DNA of 29,494 nucleotides, from positions 1 through 29,494 of the IMG/VR virus record IMGVR_UViG_3300042197_004413; one strand, 5' to 3'. Origin of the DNA: a virus. This document shows, in pieces, positions 13,495-21,263 of this stretch (position 1 is its first letter; every line of letters begins with the position of its first letter). Position numbers and translations under genes: made by a program. Under the pieces are notes generated by a model. That model searched no databases and was not told the DNA's origin. It was given only the letters and a program-made list of their open reading frames with translations.

Positions 13495-13908
13495 ATGAAA
13501 ACCGATCCCCGAACTACCCAACTCGAAGCTGCCTTTGCTGAAGGTCCCGCTCAACTCGGCGAACTGCGCCTGCGCTCACTGTCCTTCGGCACCATCAATC
13601 TCTGCCGCCAACTCAACCTGTCACTCTTCTTGGATGAGCAGGTGGAACTTCCCGACGAGGAAAAGCAGCGGCAACTCATCGCCTTTGCCTGGATCCAATC
13701 GGCCCCGCTGGCTGAGGTGCTTGAGGCGGTGCGCACCCACAAGGTGCAAGAGCGTCTCGATGAGTTCGCCTTCTCGCTGTCCATCGACATGCTGCCGGCG
13801 TTGATGGCGGAAGTGTCCCGTATCTCCAAACTGGCGGCAGCGGCAGCCGTCGAGGTCATGCCGAAGCCCGGCGATCGGGATGAGGAGGGTGCGCCCCCAA
13901 ACTGCTAG
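13495..13908 (+). CDS. Tail assembly chaperone G
   Basis: 137 residues from ATG 13495 (the longer open frame starts out of context in the previous gene). A helical protein, ELRLRSLSFGTINLCRQLNL then DEEKQRQLIAFAWIQSAPLA, ending DRDEEGAPPNC. Position before the tape measure gene, helical content and size match gpG-type chaperones that coat the tape measure protein during tail assembly. A slippery heptamer lies ten bases before the end of its stop codon, which allows a longer product. Confidence 0.75.
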   Translation: MKTDPRTTQLEAAFAEGPAQLGELRLRSLSFGTINLCRQLNLSLFLDEQVELPDEEKQRQLIAFAWIQSAPLAEVLEAVRTHKVQERLDEFAFSLSIDMLPALMAEVSRISKLAAAAAVEVMPKPGDRDEEGAPPNC

Positions 13909-14132
13909 AGCCAGGGTGGACGGCATCGATCGTCTTCACCCTGGCGCGCGAAACTGGCTGGCCTGAGGCCTTCATCCTGTGGGAACTGCCCCTGCCGCGG
14001 GCGCTGCAGTATTACCACTGTGCCTTGCGGGCTTCTCTGGCCTGGACGGTGCCACCCAGCGAGCCAGTGCTGGATCAACTCAAACGGCTTGAGGCTCTGG
14101 CAGTTGCCGTTGACGCGGAGGACGAGGCATGA
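13495..14132 (+). CDS. Tail chaperone GT, -1 frameshift fusion
   Basis: Reading G to the AAC codon at 13900-13902 and then slipping one base back gives a fusion of about 212 residues (join 13495-13902 with 13902-14132). The T part reads LLEPGWTASIVFTLARETGW and includes FILWELPLPRALQYYHCALR, the usual 'leucine/proline, then Y-H' helix of gpT. The T frame opens only at 13884, right after a TGA, and has no ATG or GTG start, so it cannot be expressed alone in the usual way. This is the conserved siphovirus scheme in which a minor GT product joins the tape measure to the tube subunits. Confidence 0.75.
13896..13945 (+). promoter_or_regulatory. Programmed -1 frameshift signal
   Basis: The heptamer CCCAAAC (13896-13902) is in the X-XXY-YYZ phase relative to the G frame (C CCA AAC). 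After a 7-nt spacer an 11-bp stem forms between GCCAGGGTGGA (13910-13920) and TTCACCCTGGC (13935-13945), with one G-U pair and a 14-nt loop. Slippery site, spacer and stem are all present at standard distances. Confidence 0.8.
14110..14128 (+). promoter_or_regulatory. Start-associated TTGAC box inside the T frame
   Basis: TTGACGCGGAGGACGAGGC ends directly before ATG 14129 (19 nt) while encoding the last residues of T. A GGAGGA ribosome site is embedded in the box. Confidence 0.5.
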
Positions 14133-14779
14133 GCCAAGAGTTCAAGCTCAACACCCAATCGTTCATGGAAGCCGCAGCGCGTTTCATGGCCACCTCCAAG
14201 CGTGATGCGGTCACGGTGATGAAGCAGCAGGCCAAAGGCTTCATCAAAGAAGTGATCGCCATCACTCCGCCTGGTGGTCCTAACGTGGCGGCTGTGAAAG
14301 CGCGTAAACGCGGCACCGCCAACGTCAAAGCGGACATCCTGAAGGTGGTGCGCGGGGTGAAGCCCGAGCGTGCTCAGCAGCACGACATCGTATCCCTCGT
14401 TGAGTCGAAACGCATCCGGGGCAGGGTGGTTCACCGCTCAGATACCCGCATCACTGTGCCCGCTGACAAATTGAAAACCTACATCAAGGCCAAACAGCAG
14501 CGGGTCGGGTTTCTGGCCTCAGGGTGGAACGTTGCGGCAGCTAAGCTGGGACTCAAGCCGCCAGCGTGGATCTGGCGCCATTCGGGTCCAGGCCAGATGG
14601 AAGTGAACGTGACCGACAAGGACATTCGCATCCGAGCCACCAATGCAGTGCCCTTTGCCTCGGAAATGTCGAAGCTACGTCGTCGTCTGCAGCAGGCCCT
14701 GCATATGCAACGCAACAAGATCAATCGGCAGCTTCGCCACTTCATGGCCAAGGGGGCGAAGAAGGCCGGATTCAAGTAA
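14129..14779 (+). CDS. Unknown basic tail protein (gp10-like candidate)
   Basis: 216 residues, strongly basic. It contains TVMKQQAKGFIKEVIAITPP followed by a GG turn, and later KQQRVGFLASGWNVAAAKLG, then RIRATNAVPFASEMSKLRRR. Phage neck and tail completion proteins of the HK97-gp10/lambda-Z type have the same 'KGFIKEVIxxTPPG' and 'VGxLAAGW' elements. In lambda-like genomes such proteins lie before the tube gene, so a place between T and the tape measure is unusual. Function is inferred. Confidence 0.5.
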   Translation: MSQEFKLNTQSFMEAAARFMATSKRDAVTVMKQQAKGFIKEVIAITPPGGPNVAAVKARKRGTANVKADILKVVRGVKPERAQQHDIVSLVESKRIRGRVVHRSDTRITVPADKLKTYIKAKQQRVGFLASGWNVAAAKLGLKPPAWIWRHSGPGQMEVNVTDKDIRIRATNAVPFASEMSKLRRRLQQALHMQRNKINRQLRHFMAKGAKKAGFK

Positions 14780-14785
14780 CCCACC

Positions 14786-16549
14786 ATGGCTTCCATCACT
14801 GCCGAACTCGCCCTGGAAATCTCCAAGTTCCAGTCTGCTCTCAAGCAGGCTCAGAACTCGTTGAAGGGCTTTCGTGGTCAGGCTCAGCAACAGGGCAATG
14901 GCCTGGGTCAGACCCTCTTTGCGGGGGTGGGTAAGGCGGCGGCCGGGGTGGGCGCGATGGTCGCAGGTGCCCTGGCCGCTGCCGGTCTGGGCAAGGTGAT
15001 GTCGGGGGCGATTGAACGGGCGGTCAGCGATGAGCAACTGCAGGTGAGCTTCGACGTGTTGGTGGGCGATTCGACAAAGGCCAAGGAAACCATTGAGTCA
15101 TTGCGCCGCCTGGGTGCCGAAACGCCTTTTGAGTTCCCTGAATTGGCTGAGGCTGGCAAGAAGCTGATCGCCTTTGGGGAGGGCGCGGATTCTGTTACTG
15201 AAACTCTGCGTCGCATCGGGGACGTCTCCAGCGGCATCCAGGCACCGATTGGCGAGATTACCGAGATCTACGGTAAGGCGCGCGTGCAGGGGCGGTTGTT
15301 CGCGGAAGACATCAATCAACTTACTGGCCGCGGTATCCCAGTCATCCAGGAGTTCGCCCGCCAACTCGGGGTGACGGATGCCGAGGTCAAGCAGATGGCA
15401 AGCGATGGACGCATAAGCTTCGCCAATCTCGAACAGGCGTTTATCAGTCTGACCTCGGAGGGTGGCAAGTTTGGCGGCATGATGGCCCGGCAGAGCCGCA
15501 CCGTGGGTGGGTTATGGTCCACACTGAAGGACAATGTGGGCGAGGTGTTGCTCTCCTTTGGTCAGCCCATCAATGACGCCCTGAGACCCATGCTGGATGC
15601 GGCCATTGAAAAGGTGGGCCTGCTCAAGGAGGCAGCAGCGAGGGTTGGCGCGGCGGTGTCGGCAGGCATGAAGGCGGTGGTCGCCATCTTCCAGGAGTTC
15701 AGCGGGGCGGAAATGGGCAAGCTTGCTCTCGACTCACTCACCCTGGCATTCAAGGAAGCGGTGAACCTGCTCTATAAAAGTTTGGTGGGATCGTTCTTCG
15801 CCGCTGTGCAGATGCTGGTCGAGCAGGTGAAGAGCGTCATCTTACTGTTCTCCATCCTGACAACGGCGGAGTTTTGGAAGGGACTCGGTAATGTCCTGCT
15901 CGGACTGGCACGGAGCTTTGGGGCGGCGATGCTGGAGTTCATCGCTCAAGCGGTAGAGAACCTCAAAACCATTCCAGGGGTGTCGGCGTTGCTGGGCGAT
16001 GCCGACCAGTTTTTCCGTGACGTGGCCCAGGAGGCGCGCAGCCAGGCGGAATCCAACTATGCAACAGGTTCGGACGCCTTTGCGCCCTTAATTGATAGGG
16101 TTCAGCAGCGGATCGCTGAAACCTTTGAGAACGTGGCCGGAGCGTTCCAAGATAACTTCAGTCGGGCTGCCACGATCTTCGACACCTCCGAGGAACAGGG
16201 GCGTTTAGAGGAGGCGGCCCGTCGCGTTCGCGACCGAGTGCAAGCCAACCAAGCGCAGGCAGCGGCGAAACCGAAGGCGACTGCTGTTCCTGGAGTGAAT
16301 GGCATGGGGAATGCGGAAGTCGGCAAGACGCGCATGGCGCCGGGGCTGTTTGCCTCAGCGGTCAATCTGATCATGGGCAGGTCAGCCAATGAACTGATCT
16401 TGGATGAGAGCAAAAAGCAGACGGCCAAGCTCGAAGCCATTGATCGCAAGTTGGGCGAGATGAACCGTAACCTGGAAAAGCCGCCTCCCCAGCGGGCAGT
16501 GGTCGCCGCTCCAGTAATGCCATTCGACACCGTGGCCCGGTTTGCATGA
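14786..16549 (+). CDS. Tape measure protein
   Basis: 587 residues. A tape-measure N-terminal domain is clear: LQVSFDVLVGDSTKAKETIE, RRLGAETPFEFPELAEAGKK, IAFGEGADSVTETLRRIGDV, and GKARVQGRLFAEDINQLTGR followed by GIPVIQEFA. A long helical region with hydrophobic segments (for example LTLAFKEAVNLLYKSLVGSF and VILLFSILTTAEFWKGLGNV) follows, then an Ala/Lys-rich linker and a C-terminal helix LEAIDRKLGEMNRNLE. From the usual 1.5 angstrom per residue rule, the tail would be short, somewhat under 90 nm. It confirms a non-contractile or contractile long tail rather than a podovirus. No sheath gene is seen, so siphovirus type is favoured. Confidence 0.92.
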   Translation: MASITAELALEISKFQSALKQAQNSLKGFRGQAQQQGNGLGQTLFAGVGKAAAGVGAMVAGALAAAGLGKVMSGAIERAVSDEQLQVSFDVLVGDSTKAKETIESLRRLGAETPFEFPELAEAGKKLIAFGEGADSVTETLRRIGDVSSGIQAPIGEITEIYGKARVQGRLFAEDINQLTGRGIPVIQEFARQLGVTDAEVKQMASDGRISFANLEQAFISLTSEGGKFGGMMARQSRTVGGLWSTLKDNVGEVLLSFGQPINDALRPMLDAAIEKVGLLKEAAARVGAAVSAGMKAVVAIFQEFSGAEMGKLALDSLTLAFKEAVNLLYKSLVGSFFAAVQMLVEQVKSVILLFSILTTAEFWKGLGNVLLGLARSFGAAMLEFIAQAVENLKTIPGVSALLGDADQFFRDVAQEARSQAESNYATGSDAFAPLIDRVQQRIAETFENVAGAFQDNFSRAATIFDTSEEQGRLEEAARRVRDRVQANQAQAAAKPKATAVPGVNGMGNAEVGKTRMAPGLFASAVNLIMGRSANELILDESKKQTAKLEAIDRKLGEMNRNLEKPPPQRAVVAAPVMPFDTVARFA

Positions 16550-17238
16550 GCAACCCTTTCCAAATGCTGGGACTGTCCGGCAGCCGCGATGAGCGTGGGC
16601 TGATCTCTTTGGCTATCCCGTGGAATTGCGCCACGCTGGCTGAAACGCTGTCGGTGGGCGGCGCCTTCCCGTTTGGTCTTCCTGAGGTGGGGCGAGCTAT
16701 CAGCCAACTCGACGATGGTTCCTACCAAGTCACGATCAACTTTCAGGGCATCGAGGACGCAGAAGGCCAGGCCGACAGCTTCGAGTTCGACTCCAGCTTT
16801 CGAGAGGAGCCCATCGAAAGCCATCCATCCATTGACCAAATCAAGCGCCAGTATGGCGGTAACCTCAACAGCGACGGTCGCATCACTTTTCCCGAACGGC
16901 TTCCCGGTGGTTCCTCTGGCAGTGGCGGCTTGAACGGCAGACGAACGGGGACTGGGGATAAGAACCCGATGTTCGGCGTTACCACTTACTTGGTGCTCAA
17001 CGCAGTCTTTCGCCACACTTACCTGAGGCGGACCATTCCCAATGACCTGCTCAATCGGGTGGGCACCACGCGCAGCAATTTGCCCGAAGGATTTCCGACG
17101 CCTCCCGGCCGCAACTGGCTCGTCATGCCACCCAAAGTGGGCAAGCGCGGCAACGTCTATGAAATCGCCGAGGAATGGATGCTCAGCAAGCCGGGGCAAC
17201 TATGGCCAGAAGCCATCTATGGACTGATCGACCGATGA
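16546..17238 (+). CDS. Unknown tail-tip protein 1
   Basis: 230 residues. It starts with four-base overlap of the tape measure stop (ATGA). Sections include ISLAIPWNCATLAETLSVGG, DDGSYQVTINFQGIEDAEGQ and a C-terminal EIAEEWMLSKPGQLWPEAIY. No family recognised. A position just after the tape measure is that of distal tail or tail-hub proteins, but the usual Dit signatures are not apparent. It forms an overlapping run with the next two genes, probably translated together and assembled together. Confidence 0.55.
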   Translation: MSNPFQMLGLSGSRDERGLISLAIPWNCATLAETLSVGGAFPFGLPEVGRAISQLDDGSYQVTINFQGIEDAEGQADSFEFDSSFREEPIESHPSIDQIKRQYGGNLNSDGRITFPERLPGGSSGSGGLNGRRTGTGDKNPMFGVTTYLVLNAVFRHTYLRRTIPNDLLNRVGTTRSNLPEGFPTPPGRNWLVMPPKVGKRGNVYEIAEEWMLSKPGQLWPEAIYGLIDR

Positions 17239-17813
17239 ACCTGCGCGATCTCCATGTTCGAAAAGGCGATCCAGTGCTGCCTGCCTGGAACAAGCTGCTG
17301 GAATGGGCGAAGCAATTTCGCCTGTTCGCCGGGCGAGGCGTGCGGCTGACTCGAACCCCCAACGGCACGTTCATCGTGGCCGAGCAACACGGCACGCCCT
17401 GGGACCACCCATTCAAGGTCATGGCCAGCACGACCGAGGCGACAGTGTTGCTCGGCACACTCAACAACCAGGTGCCGACGATCTCGGGGAAACGGCTCGA
17501 CGAGGAGCCGACGCCAACGCTCAAATTGCTTGGAGGTCCAAATCGTGACCTGCGTTCCTGGATCTGCCTTGATGTACAGGTGGATGCCAAGACCGGTGCG
17601 ATTGACCCCGAAAACCCAAAGGCCGTGATCATCACTCATTCCAGAGAGCCCGAGTCGCGTGAATTGGGCAGACACGCGCTGGCGATGCTCATCTGGAATC
17701 CTGATCGAACCACGATCCGACGTGCCCACCAGATCACCCACTTCAACCTTCAGCACCGCTTCATCAAAGCGCAGGTTGGCAAACCGTCACGTCACTTGTT
17801 ATGGCCCGCATGA
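17235..17813 (+). CDS. Unknown tail-tip protein 2
   Basis: 192 residues from ATG 17235, which overlaps the previous stop by four bases; the longer open frame upstream is rejected for that reason. It opens MNLRDLHVRKGDPVLPAWNK and LLEWAKQFRLFAGRGVRLTR, then NGTFIVAE, a 'helix then long-strand' start seen in several phage structural proteins that bind to repeats along the tail. The middle has AVIITHSREPESRELGRHAL. No family recognised. Its start and that of the next protein are alike in pattern (helix, then NGT or G-rich strand). Confidence 0.5.
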   Translation: MNLRDLHVRKGDPVLPAWNKLLEWAKQFRLFAGRGVRLTRTPNGTFIVAEQHGTPWDHPFKVMASTTEATVLLGTLNNQVPTISGKRLDEEPTPTLKLLGGPNRDLRSWICLDVQVDAKTGAIDPENPKAVIITHSREPESRELGRHALAMLIWNPDRTTIRRAHQITHFNLQHRFIKAQVGKPSRHLLWPA

Positions 17814-18853
17814 ACGCTATCCCCGCCACCGCCTGGAATCGGCTTGTTGATTTTCTGGCCCGCAACCAAATCCTGGGCAGCACGGTGATGCGTTCCGGGA
17901 CTTGGCGGCATCCGTGGGAATTGACTCCGACTTGGGATGGGGATCGGCAGCAGTGGACGACGCGCATTGAACCTGGCTTTGTGAACGGCCTGGATGCAAC
18001 GATCAGCCTGCCTTACCGCGATGCTCCTGACGCAACCAGGCAGCGCTTGATTGCCCAGAAGCGCGATGCCGATGTCGCAGTGGATTGCTGGCTGACGGAG
18101 GAACCGCGGCTGCCGCTGACAGCTTGGCGAGCCATTGGAATCGATGCGGAGCCTGGGGCCACTTCGACGGGTGATGATGGCACATTGACGGTCAGCTTTG
18201 AAGCGGTGCCTGAGTTCTTCAAATCGCTAGGCGTGGGAGAACCCCCGAACCTCAGTTCGCAGATCACCGACCTGGGAGTTGTGCAACGAATTGGTGGCGA
18301 ACTGGAGGCGCTTGCAGAAGCCCGACTGCTGCGTGCCACAGAGTTGGTGCTCTACCAGGATCGTTTCGCAACAAGCACGCAGTGGGAGATGGGGGCTGGG
18401 TTTGATGGAACCAACGCCCAGTTCAGCGTCATCTACAAGATGCCTCCCAACATGAGGGATCGGGCCTACATCCGTGCGATGCCTCGATGGCAGGAGGTCG
18501 GTTCGACTCCGACTCAAGATCGACTGCGTGGAGACTGGACGGATAACCCTTTCGACGCGCGCCATTTGGCCACGGTGTATTTGGTTTCGCCACCTGGAAT
18601 GTCCTCCGAAAGTCAGCCGGATGGCACTTGGACGGCCTACGTGCGCAATCGTCTGTTCTGGAATCTCAACCATGCGAGCAGCGTGTTGGAACCGGCGCTC
18701 AAGCGCGAGAACCTGGTGCTCAACACCGGTTTGGCGGCGGGCTTGCTGGATAGCGTCGGCAACCGGATCCTGGCGGTCATCAACGACCAGAACGCGGCCA
18801 TCGCTGAGTTTCTCAATCGCAACACACTGGAAGGGAGGTTCTGGAGCACATGA
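17801..18853 (+). CDS. Unknown tail-tip protein 3
   Basis: 350 residues. It begins MARMNAIPATAWNRLVDFLA and contains GSTVMRSGTWRHPWELTPTW, a central SSQITDLGVVQRIGGELEAL and the conserved-looking VYLVSPPGMSSESQPDGTWT. It ends in a helix AVINDQNAAIAEFLNRNTLE. The N-terminal 'ATAWNRLVDFL' followed by a beta region parallels the start of the preceding protein (PAWNKLLEWAKQF), suggesting distant homology between the two. Overlap with the upstream gene is 13 nt. Function unknown; a virion tail protein is likely. Confidence 0.55.
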   Translation: MARMNAIPATAWNRLVDFLARNQILGSTVMRSGTWRHPWELTPTWDGDRQQWTTRIEPGFVNGLDATISLPYRDAPDATRQRLIAQKRDADVAVDCWLTEEPRLPLTAWRAIGIDAEPGATSTGDDGTLTVSFEAVPEFFKSLGVGEPPNLSSQITDLGVVQRIGGELEALAEARLLRATELVLYQDRFATSTQWEMGAGFDGTNAQFSVIYKMPPNMRDRAYIRAMPRWQEVGSTPTQDRLRGDWTDNPFDARHLATVYLVSPPGMSSESQPDGTWTAYVRNRLFWNLNHASSVLEPALKRENLVLNTGLAAGLLDSVGNRILAVINDQNAAIAEFLNRNTLEGRFWST

Positions 18854-18993
18854 GCGAGGACGCCTATGGATTGGACAAGGCGGCCCGACTGGAGGCAAAG
18901 GAGGCGGAAGAGATTGAGCCGCCCATGCGCTTGGAACCGGAGTTTCCTTTTGAGGTGGTGGCTTTTGATCTGGAGTTTTGGACCGATGGATGA
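18850..18993 (+). CDS. Small acidic protein (47 aa)
   Basis: ATG 18850 overlaps the preceding stop by four bases (ATGA) and gives 47 residues, opening MSEDAYGLDKAARLEAKEAE and ending FDLEFWTDG. It is acidic. The coupling to the upstream gene and the good sequence complexity support translation. No family recognised. Confidence 0.5.
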   Translation: MSEDAYGLDKAARLEAKEAEEIEPPMRLEPEFPFEVVAFDLEFWTDG

Positions 18994-19096
18994 GATTTCA
19001 TTTTCCACCCGCTCGGGATGCAAGCAGGGGTTGACCTGTGACATTGGCTGGCTGAAAATGGGGCATGCCTCTGTTGAGCATCCCAGGCCACTTTGA
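18986..19096 (+). CDS. Possible 36-aa ORF or truncated gene
   Basis: ATG 18986 overlaps the previous stop, and the frame MDEISFSTRSGCKQGLTCDI runs to a TGA at 19096. It overlaps the start of the toxin-antitoxin pair. It may be the remaining 5' end of an ancestral tail gene cut off when accessory DNA entered. Weak evidence. Confidence 0.2.
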   Translation: MDEISFSTRSGCKQGLTCDIGWLKMGHASVEHPRPL

Positions 19097-19277
19097 TGGG
19101 TCACATGTTTTGTTGGACGAAAATGTCGTCCTTCAACCAAACGCTCGTGTGATCGTTACCGTCCTTGACGACTCGGACAAGGATCGTCAAGATTTTCTTC
19201 GTTTAGCAGCAAGTGGCCTCGCCTTGGCTTATAGTCCCGATGAAGTTGAGTATTCCGTCGATGACATTAAGCGATGA
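19065..19277 (+). CDS. Antitoxin of PemK/MazF-like pair
   Basis: 70 residues. MPLLSIPGHFDGSHVLLDEN followed by VVLQPNARVIVTVLDD is the usual opening of small antitoxins that begin with an AbrB-like or swapped-hairpin DNA-binding strand set ('IPGxYDGKxIxLDE-x-LPxNxxVxVTVL'). The C-terminal third, FLRLAASGLALAYSPDEVEY, is the likely toxin-binding part. It overlaps the toxin start by four bases (ATGA), which couples their translation. It is on the structural-gene strand and so may be read through by late transcription. Confidence 0.7.
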   Translation: MPLLSIPGHFDGSHVLLDENVVLQPNARVIVTVLDDSDKDRQDFLRLAASGLALAYSPDEVEYSVDDIKR

Positions 19278-19618
19278 AGGCTGGTCAGATTGTTTTGGCG
19301 CGGATTCAGCAGGCTGATGGACAATTGAAAACGCGTCCCGTGCTGGTGCTATGCCGGATGCCACCTTTTTCTGATTGCTTGGTGTGCGCGCTCAGTTCGA
19401 TTCTTCATCACGAGTGCGTTGGATTTGACGAAATCATTGATGTCACAGACCATGATTTTTCAGGGAGTGGATTAAAGGTTCCCTCACTGATTCGGTTGGG
19501 ACTTGTGGCAACGATTCCCGCTGCGGCTGTCCTTGGTGAGCTTGGGATTATTTCCGAAGAACGACTGATTAGGTTGAGAGCGAGACTCGCAAGACACATC
19601 GAATCGGGACGCCGGTGA
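19274..19618 (+). CDS. PemK/MazF-like endoribonuclease toxin
   Basis: 114 residues. MKAGQIVLARIQQADGQLKT followed by RPVLVLCRMP is the first two strands of the PemK/MazF SH3-like barrel, where the family normally has 'G-D-I-V-x-x-F-x-x-x-D-x-x-KxRPxLVL'. Later parts are LVCALSSILHHECVGFDEII and SGLKVPSLIRLGLVATIPAA, then a C-terminal helix. The arginine and serine positions expected for RNA cleavage (RP at 22-23, S-rich strand after CAL) are roughly in place. Together with the preceding gene it is a second toxin-antitoxin system of this prophage. Confidence 0.7.
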   Translation: MKAGQIVLARIQQADGQLKTRPVLVLCRMPPFSDCLVCALSSILHHECVGFDEIIDVTDHDFSGSGLKVPSLIRLGLVATIPAAAVLGELGIISEERLIRLRARLARHIESGRR

Positions 19619-19696
19619 CCCGTATGCCGGAGCATCTGCTGTATGCAGGCGCTCCCTATTGAAACCGCTCCTCCCGCATCGTCTCCGAGCAACTTA
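19616..19696 (+). pseudogene. Decayed duplicate of 5' end of the 21264 tail gene
   Basis: Blocks GAGCATC (19630-19636), ATGCAGGC (19643-19650), CTATTG (19656-19661) and TCCGAGCAACTTA (19684-19696) occur in the same order and nearly the same spacing at 21252-21318, around the start of the large tail gene. The distance from ATG to the last block is 54 nt here and 55 nt there, so the copy is frame-shifted. It stops soon after at a TAG. The upstream TTGAC box is not preserved (GGTGACCC instead). Confidence 0.6.
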
Positions 19697-19931
19697 TGTC
19701 GACACCAAGCCGGCTGGGCACCCCGCCTATAGTCGCATCCAAAAGCGTTCGGATTCGAGGGTATCCTGATATCGTTAGCGATCATTGCAGTGTGCTGGTG
19801 GAAACGCGAACCACCCCGGTAGCACTGGGGTGAAAGTAAAGGTAAGGTTCAAGAAGACTCAGTGTCCGGATCAACTGCGATTTAGGGCGTAGGTGCTTAC
19901 GAAGGCATGTTTTCAATCAGATGATTCCTCT
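19697..19931. other. Intergenic region between decayed repeat and Fic gene
   Basis: Together with the decayed repeat this is a stretch of about 310 nt with no convincing gene. It contains a hairpin, CACCCC / GGGGTG with a 9-nt loop (19812-19832), without a T-run in either direction. One short open stretch near 19745-19805 could encode a hydrophobic segment with a basic end (ISLAIIAVCWWKREPPR), but it has no start codon. Confidence 0.4.
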
Positions 19932-21059
19932 TTAGCTCACTTGCTCGGCACTCGGCAACTCGATCGCTAGCGAGTAGCTGGTGCTGCGGCCACCCGCATC
20001 GTTTTTGATCAACACACCACGCTCTACCAGAGTGCTAATATCCCGAAGCGCAGTGTCCTCGGAACACTTCACGATTTTGGCATATTTTGAGGAAGTCATT
20101 TTCCCCTCAAAACCATCCATCAGCTTATTGATGATTTTGCGTTGCCGGTCATTCACTGGCTGCTGATTCACTTTTTCCCAAACACGGGCCTTTTGCAAAA
20201 CACCCGATAGAGTTTGATCCGCATTGGCTATCGCACGTCCCAAACAGGCGAGGAACCATTCCAGCCAGAGCGTCACGTCTAGTCCGTTATGCTGTCCGCG
20301 TTCGAGTTGGAGGTAGTATTCCTTCCTCTCTGCCTCGATTTGTGACGTCATGCTGTAGAACCTTTCCGCTGTGCCGTCGGCTCTGGCCATTTCCAGGTCC
20401 ACAATGGCTCGGCCAATGCGACCGTTGCCATCCTCGAATGGATGGATAGTCACAAACCAGAAATGGGCGATGGCCGCTTTGACTACCGGATCGACGCCAT
20501 TCTGAGCCTCAAACCAATGAAGCAGTGCGGTCATTTCCTGGTCCAGTTTTTCGGCCGAAGGCGCTTCAAAGTGGACTTTTTCGCGGCCAATCGGTCCCGA
20601 GACCACTTGCATTGGGCCGGCCTCGGCCGGGCGCCATGCGCCCACCGTGATTTTATGCATTCCACTTCTTCCTGTTGGGAACAAAGCGGCGTGCCAACCA
20701 AACAGTCTTTCAGTCGTGAGCGGTTTCGCGTAGTTTTGAGTGGCATCGAGCATCATCTCAACGATGCCCTCCACGTCGCGGCTCGCCACAGCCGCACCTG
20801 CGTATTCCAATCCCAGGCGGCGGGCGATGGACGAACGCACTTGCTCCACATCCAGTTTCTCCCCTTCGATCGCACTGGATTTCACGACGTCTGCCGTTAA
20901 AGTTGAAAGCTTCGCCTCAGAACGGAGCCGGAACCCCAAACCCTCCATTCTGCCAAGCAAACGCCCTTGTCGATGACGAACATCCGCCAACGCTGCTGAC
21001 AGTTTTGCATCATCCCAGGTGAGTTTCGGCCAATCGGCGAGTTTGTGTATGTACGGCAT
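19932..21059 (-). CDS. Fic-domain AMP-transferase with N-terminal inhibitory motif
   Basis: 375 residues from ATG 21059, which has a GGAG ribosome site; the open frame continues upstream to 21122. MPYIHKLADWPKLTWDDAKL begins a DUF4172-like N-terminal domain. SSAIEGE (61-67) fits the class II inhibitory motif (S/T)xxxE(G/N) that keeps Fic proteins inactive. The Fic core HPFEDGNGRIGR (206-217) is complete, so it should transfer AMP or another nucleotide group to a target. The last ~60 residues form a winged-helix-like domain (SKYAKIVKCSEDTALRDIST), likely DNA-binding. It is opposite to the tail operon and has its own operator cluster. Inference: a moron used in host or phage-competitor control. 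Confidence 0.9.
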   Translation of the reverse strand: MPYIHKLADWPKLTWDDAKLSAALADVRHRQGRLLGRMEGLGFRLRSEAKLSTLTADVVKSSAIEGEKLDVEQVRSSIARRLGLEYAGAAVASRDVEGIVEMMLDATQNYAKPLTTERLFGWHAALFPTGRSGMHKITVGAWRPAEAGPMQVVSGPIGREKVHFEAPSAEKLDQEMTALLHWFEAQNGVDPVVKAAIAHFWFVTIHPFEDGNGRIGRAIVDLEMARADGTAERFYSMTSQIEAERKEYYLQLERGQHNGLDVTLWLEWFLACLGRAIANADQTLSGVLQKARVWEKVNQQPVNDRQRKIINKLMDGFEGKMTSSKYAKIVKCSEDTALRDISTLVERGVLIKNDAGGRSTSYSLAIELPSAEQVS

Positions 21060-21092
21060 AATCTCCGCTTCGTTTGCGGGGATTAAAGCAGC

Positions 21093-21156
21093 TTTTCGCC
21101 GCAAATGCAACATTTGCCGCATATTGTGCGGTGAATGGAGTGTGTTTTCACCGCAA
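21093..21156 (-). promoter_or_regulatory. Operator cluster upstream of fic
   Basis: Three copies of TTCNCCGCA-type half sites: TTTTCGCCGCAA (21093-21104), its inverted form TTGTGCGGTGAA (21124-21135) and TTTTCACCGCAA (21145-21156). The last two form a perfect 9-bp inverted repeat (TGCGGTGAA / TTCACCGCA, 11-nt spacer). A further perfect repeat GCAAATG-CAA-CATTTGC is at 21101-21117. It lies 34-97 nt before the Fic start. Binding by the winged-helix end of the Fic protein itself is a plausible inference. Confidence 0.65.
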
Positions 21157-21235
21157 CGACCTCTGAATGTGGGCTTACCCAGCCATGATTAACCCCGCAC
21201 GGAGGAATGTGTCCAAGCATTAGCTTGCCGGTTTC

Positions 21236-21254
21236 TTGACACGCCCGCCAGAGC
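21236..21254 (+). promoter_or_regulatory. TTGACAC box upstream of large tail gene
   Basis: TTGACACGCCCGCCAGAGC shows both halves. The ATG (21264) is 28 nt from the first T, but an in-frame ATC lies exactly 19 nt away. Confidence 0.45.
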
Positions 21255-21263
21255 ATCCGGCTC

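Noticed and set aside
19745-19805. Possible small membrane peptide (ISLAIIAVCWWKREPPR)
   Set aside because: The frame has a stop just upstream and no usual start codon or ribosome site.
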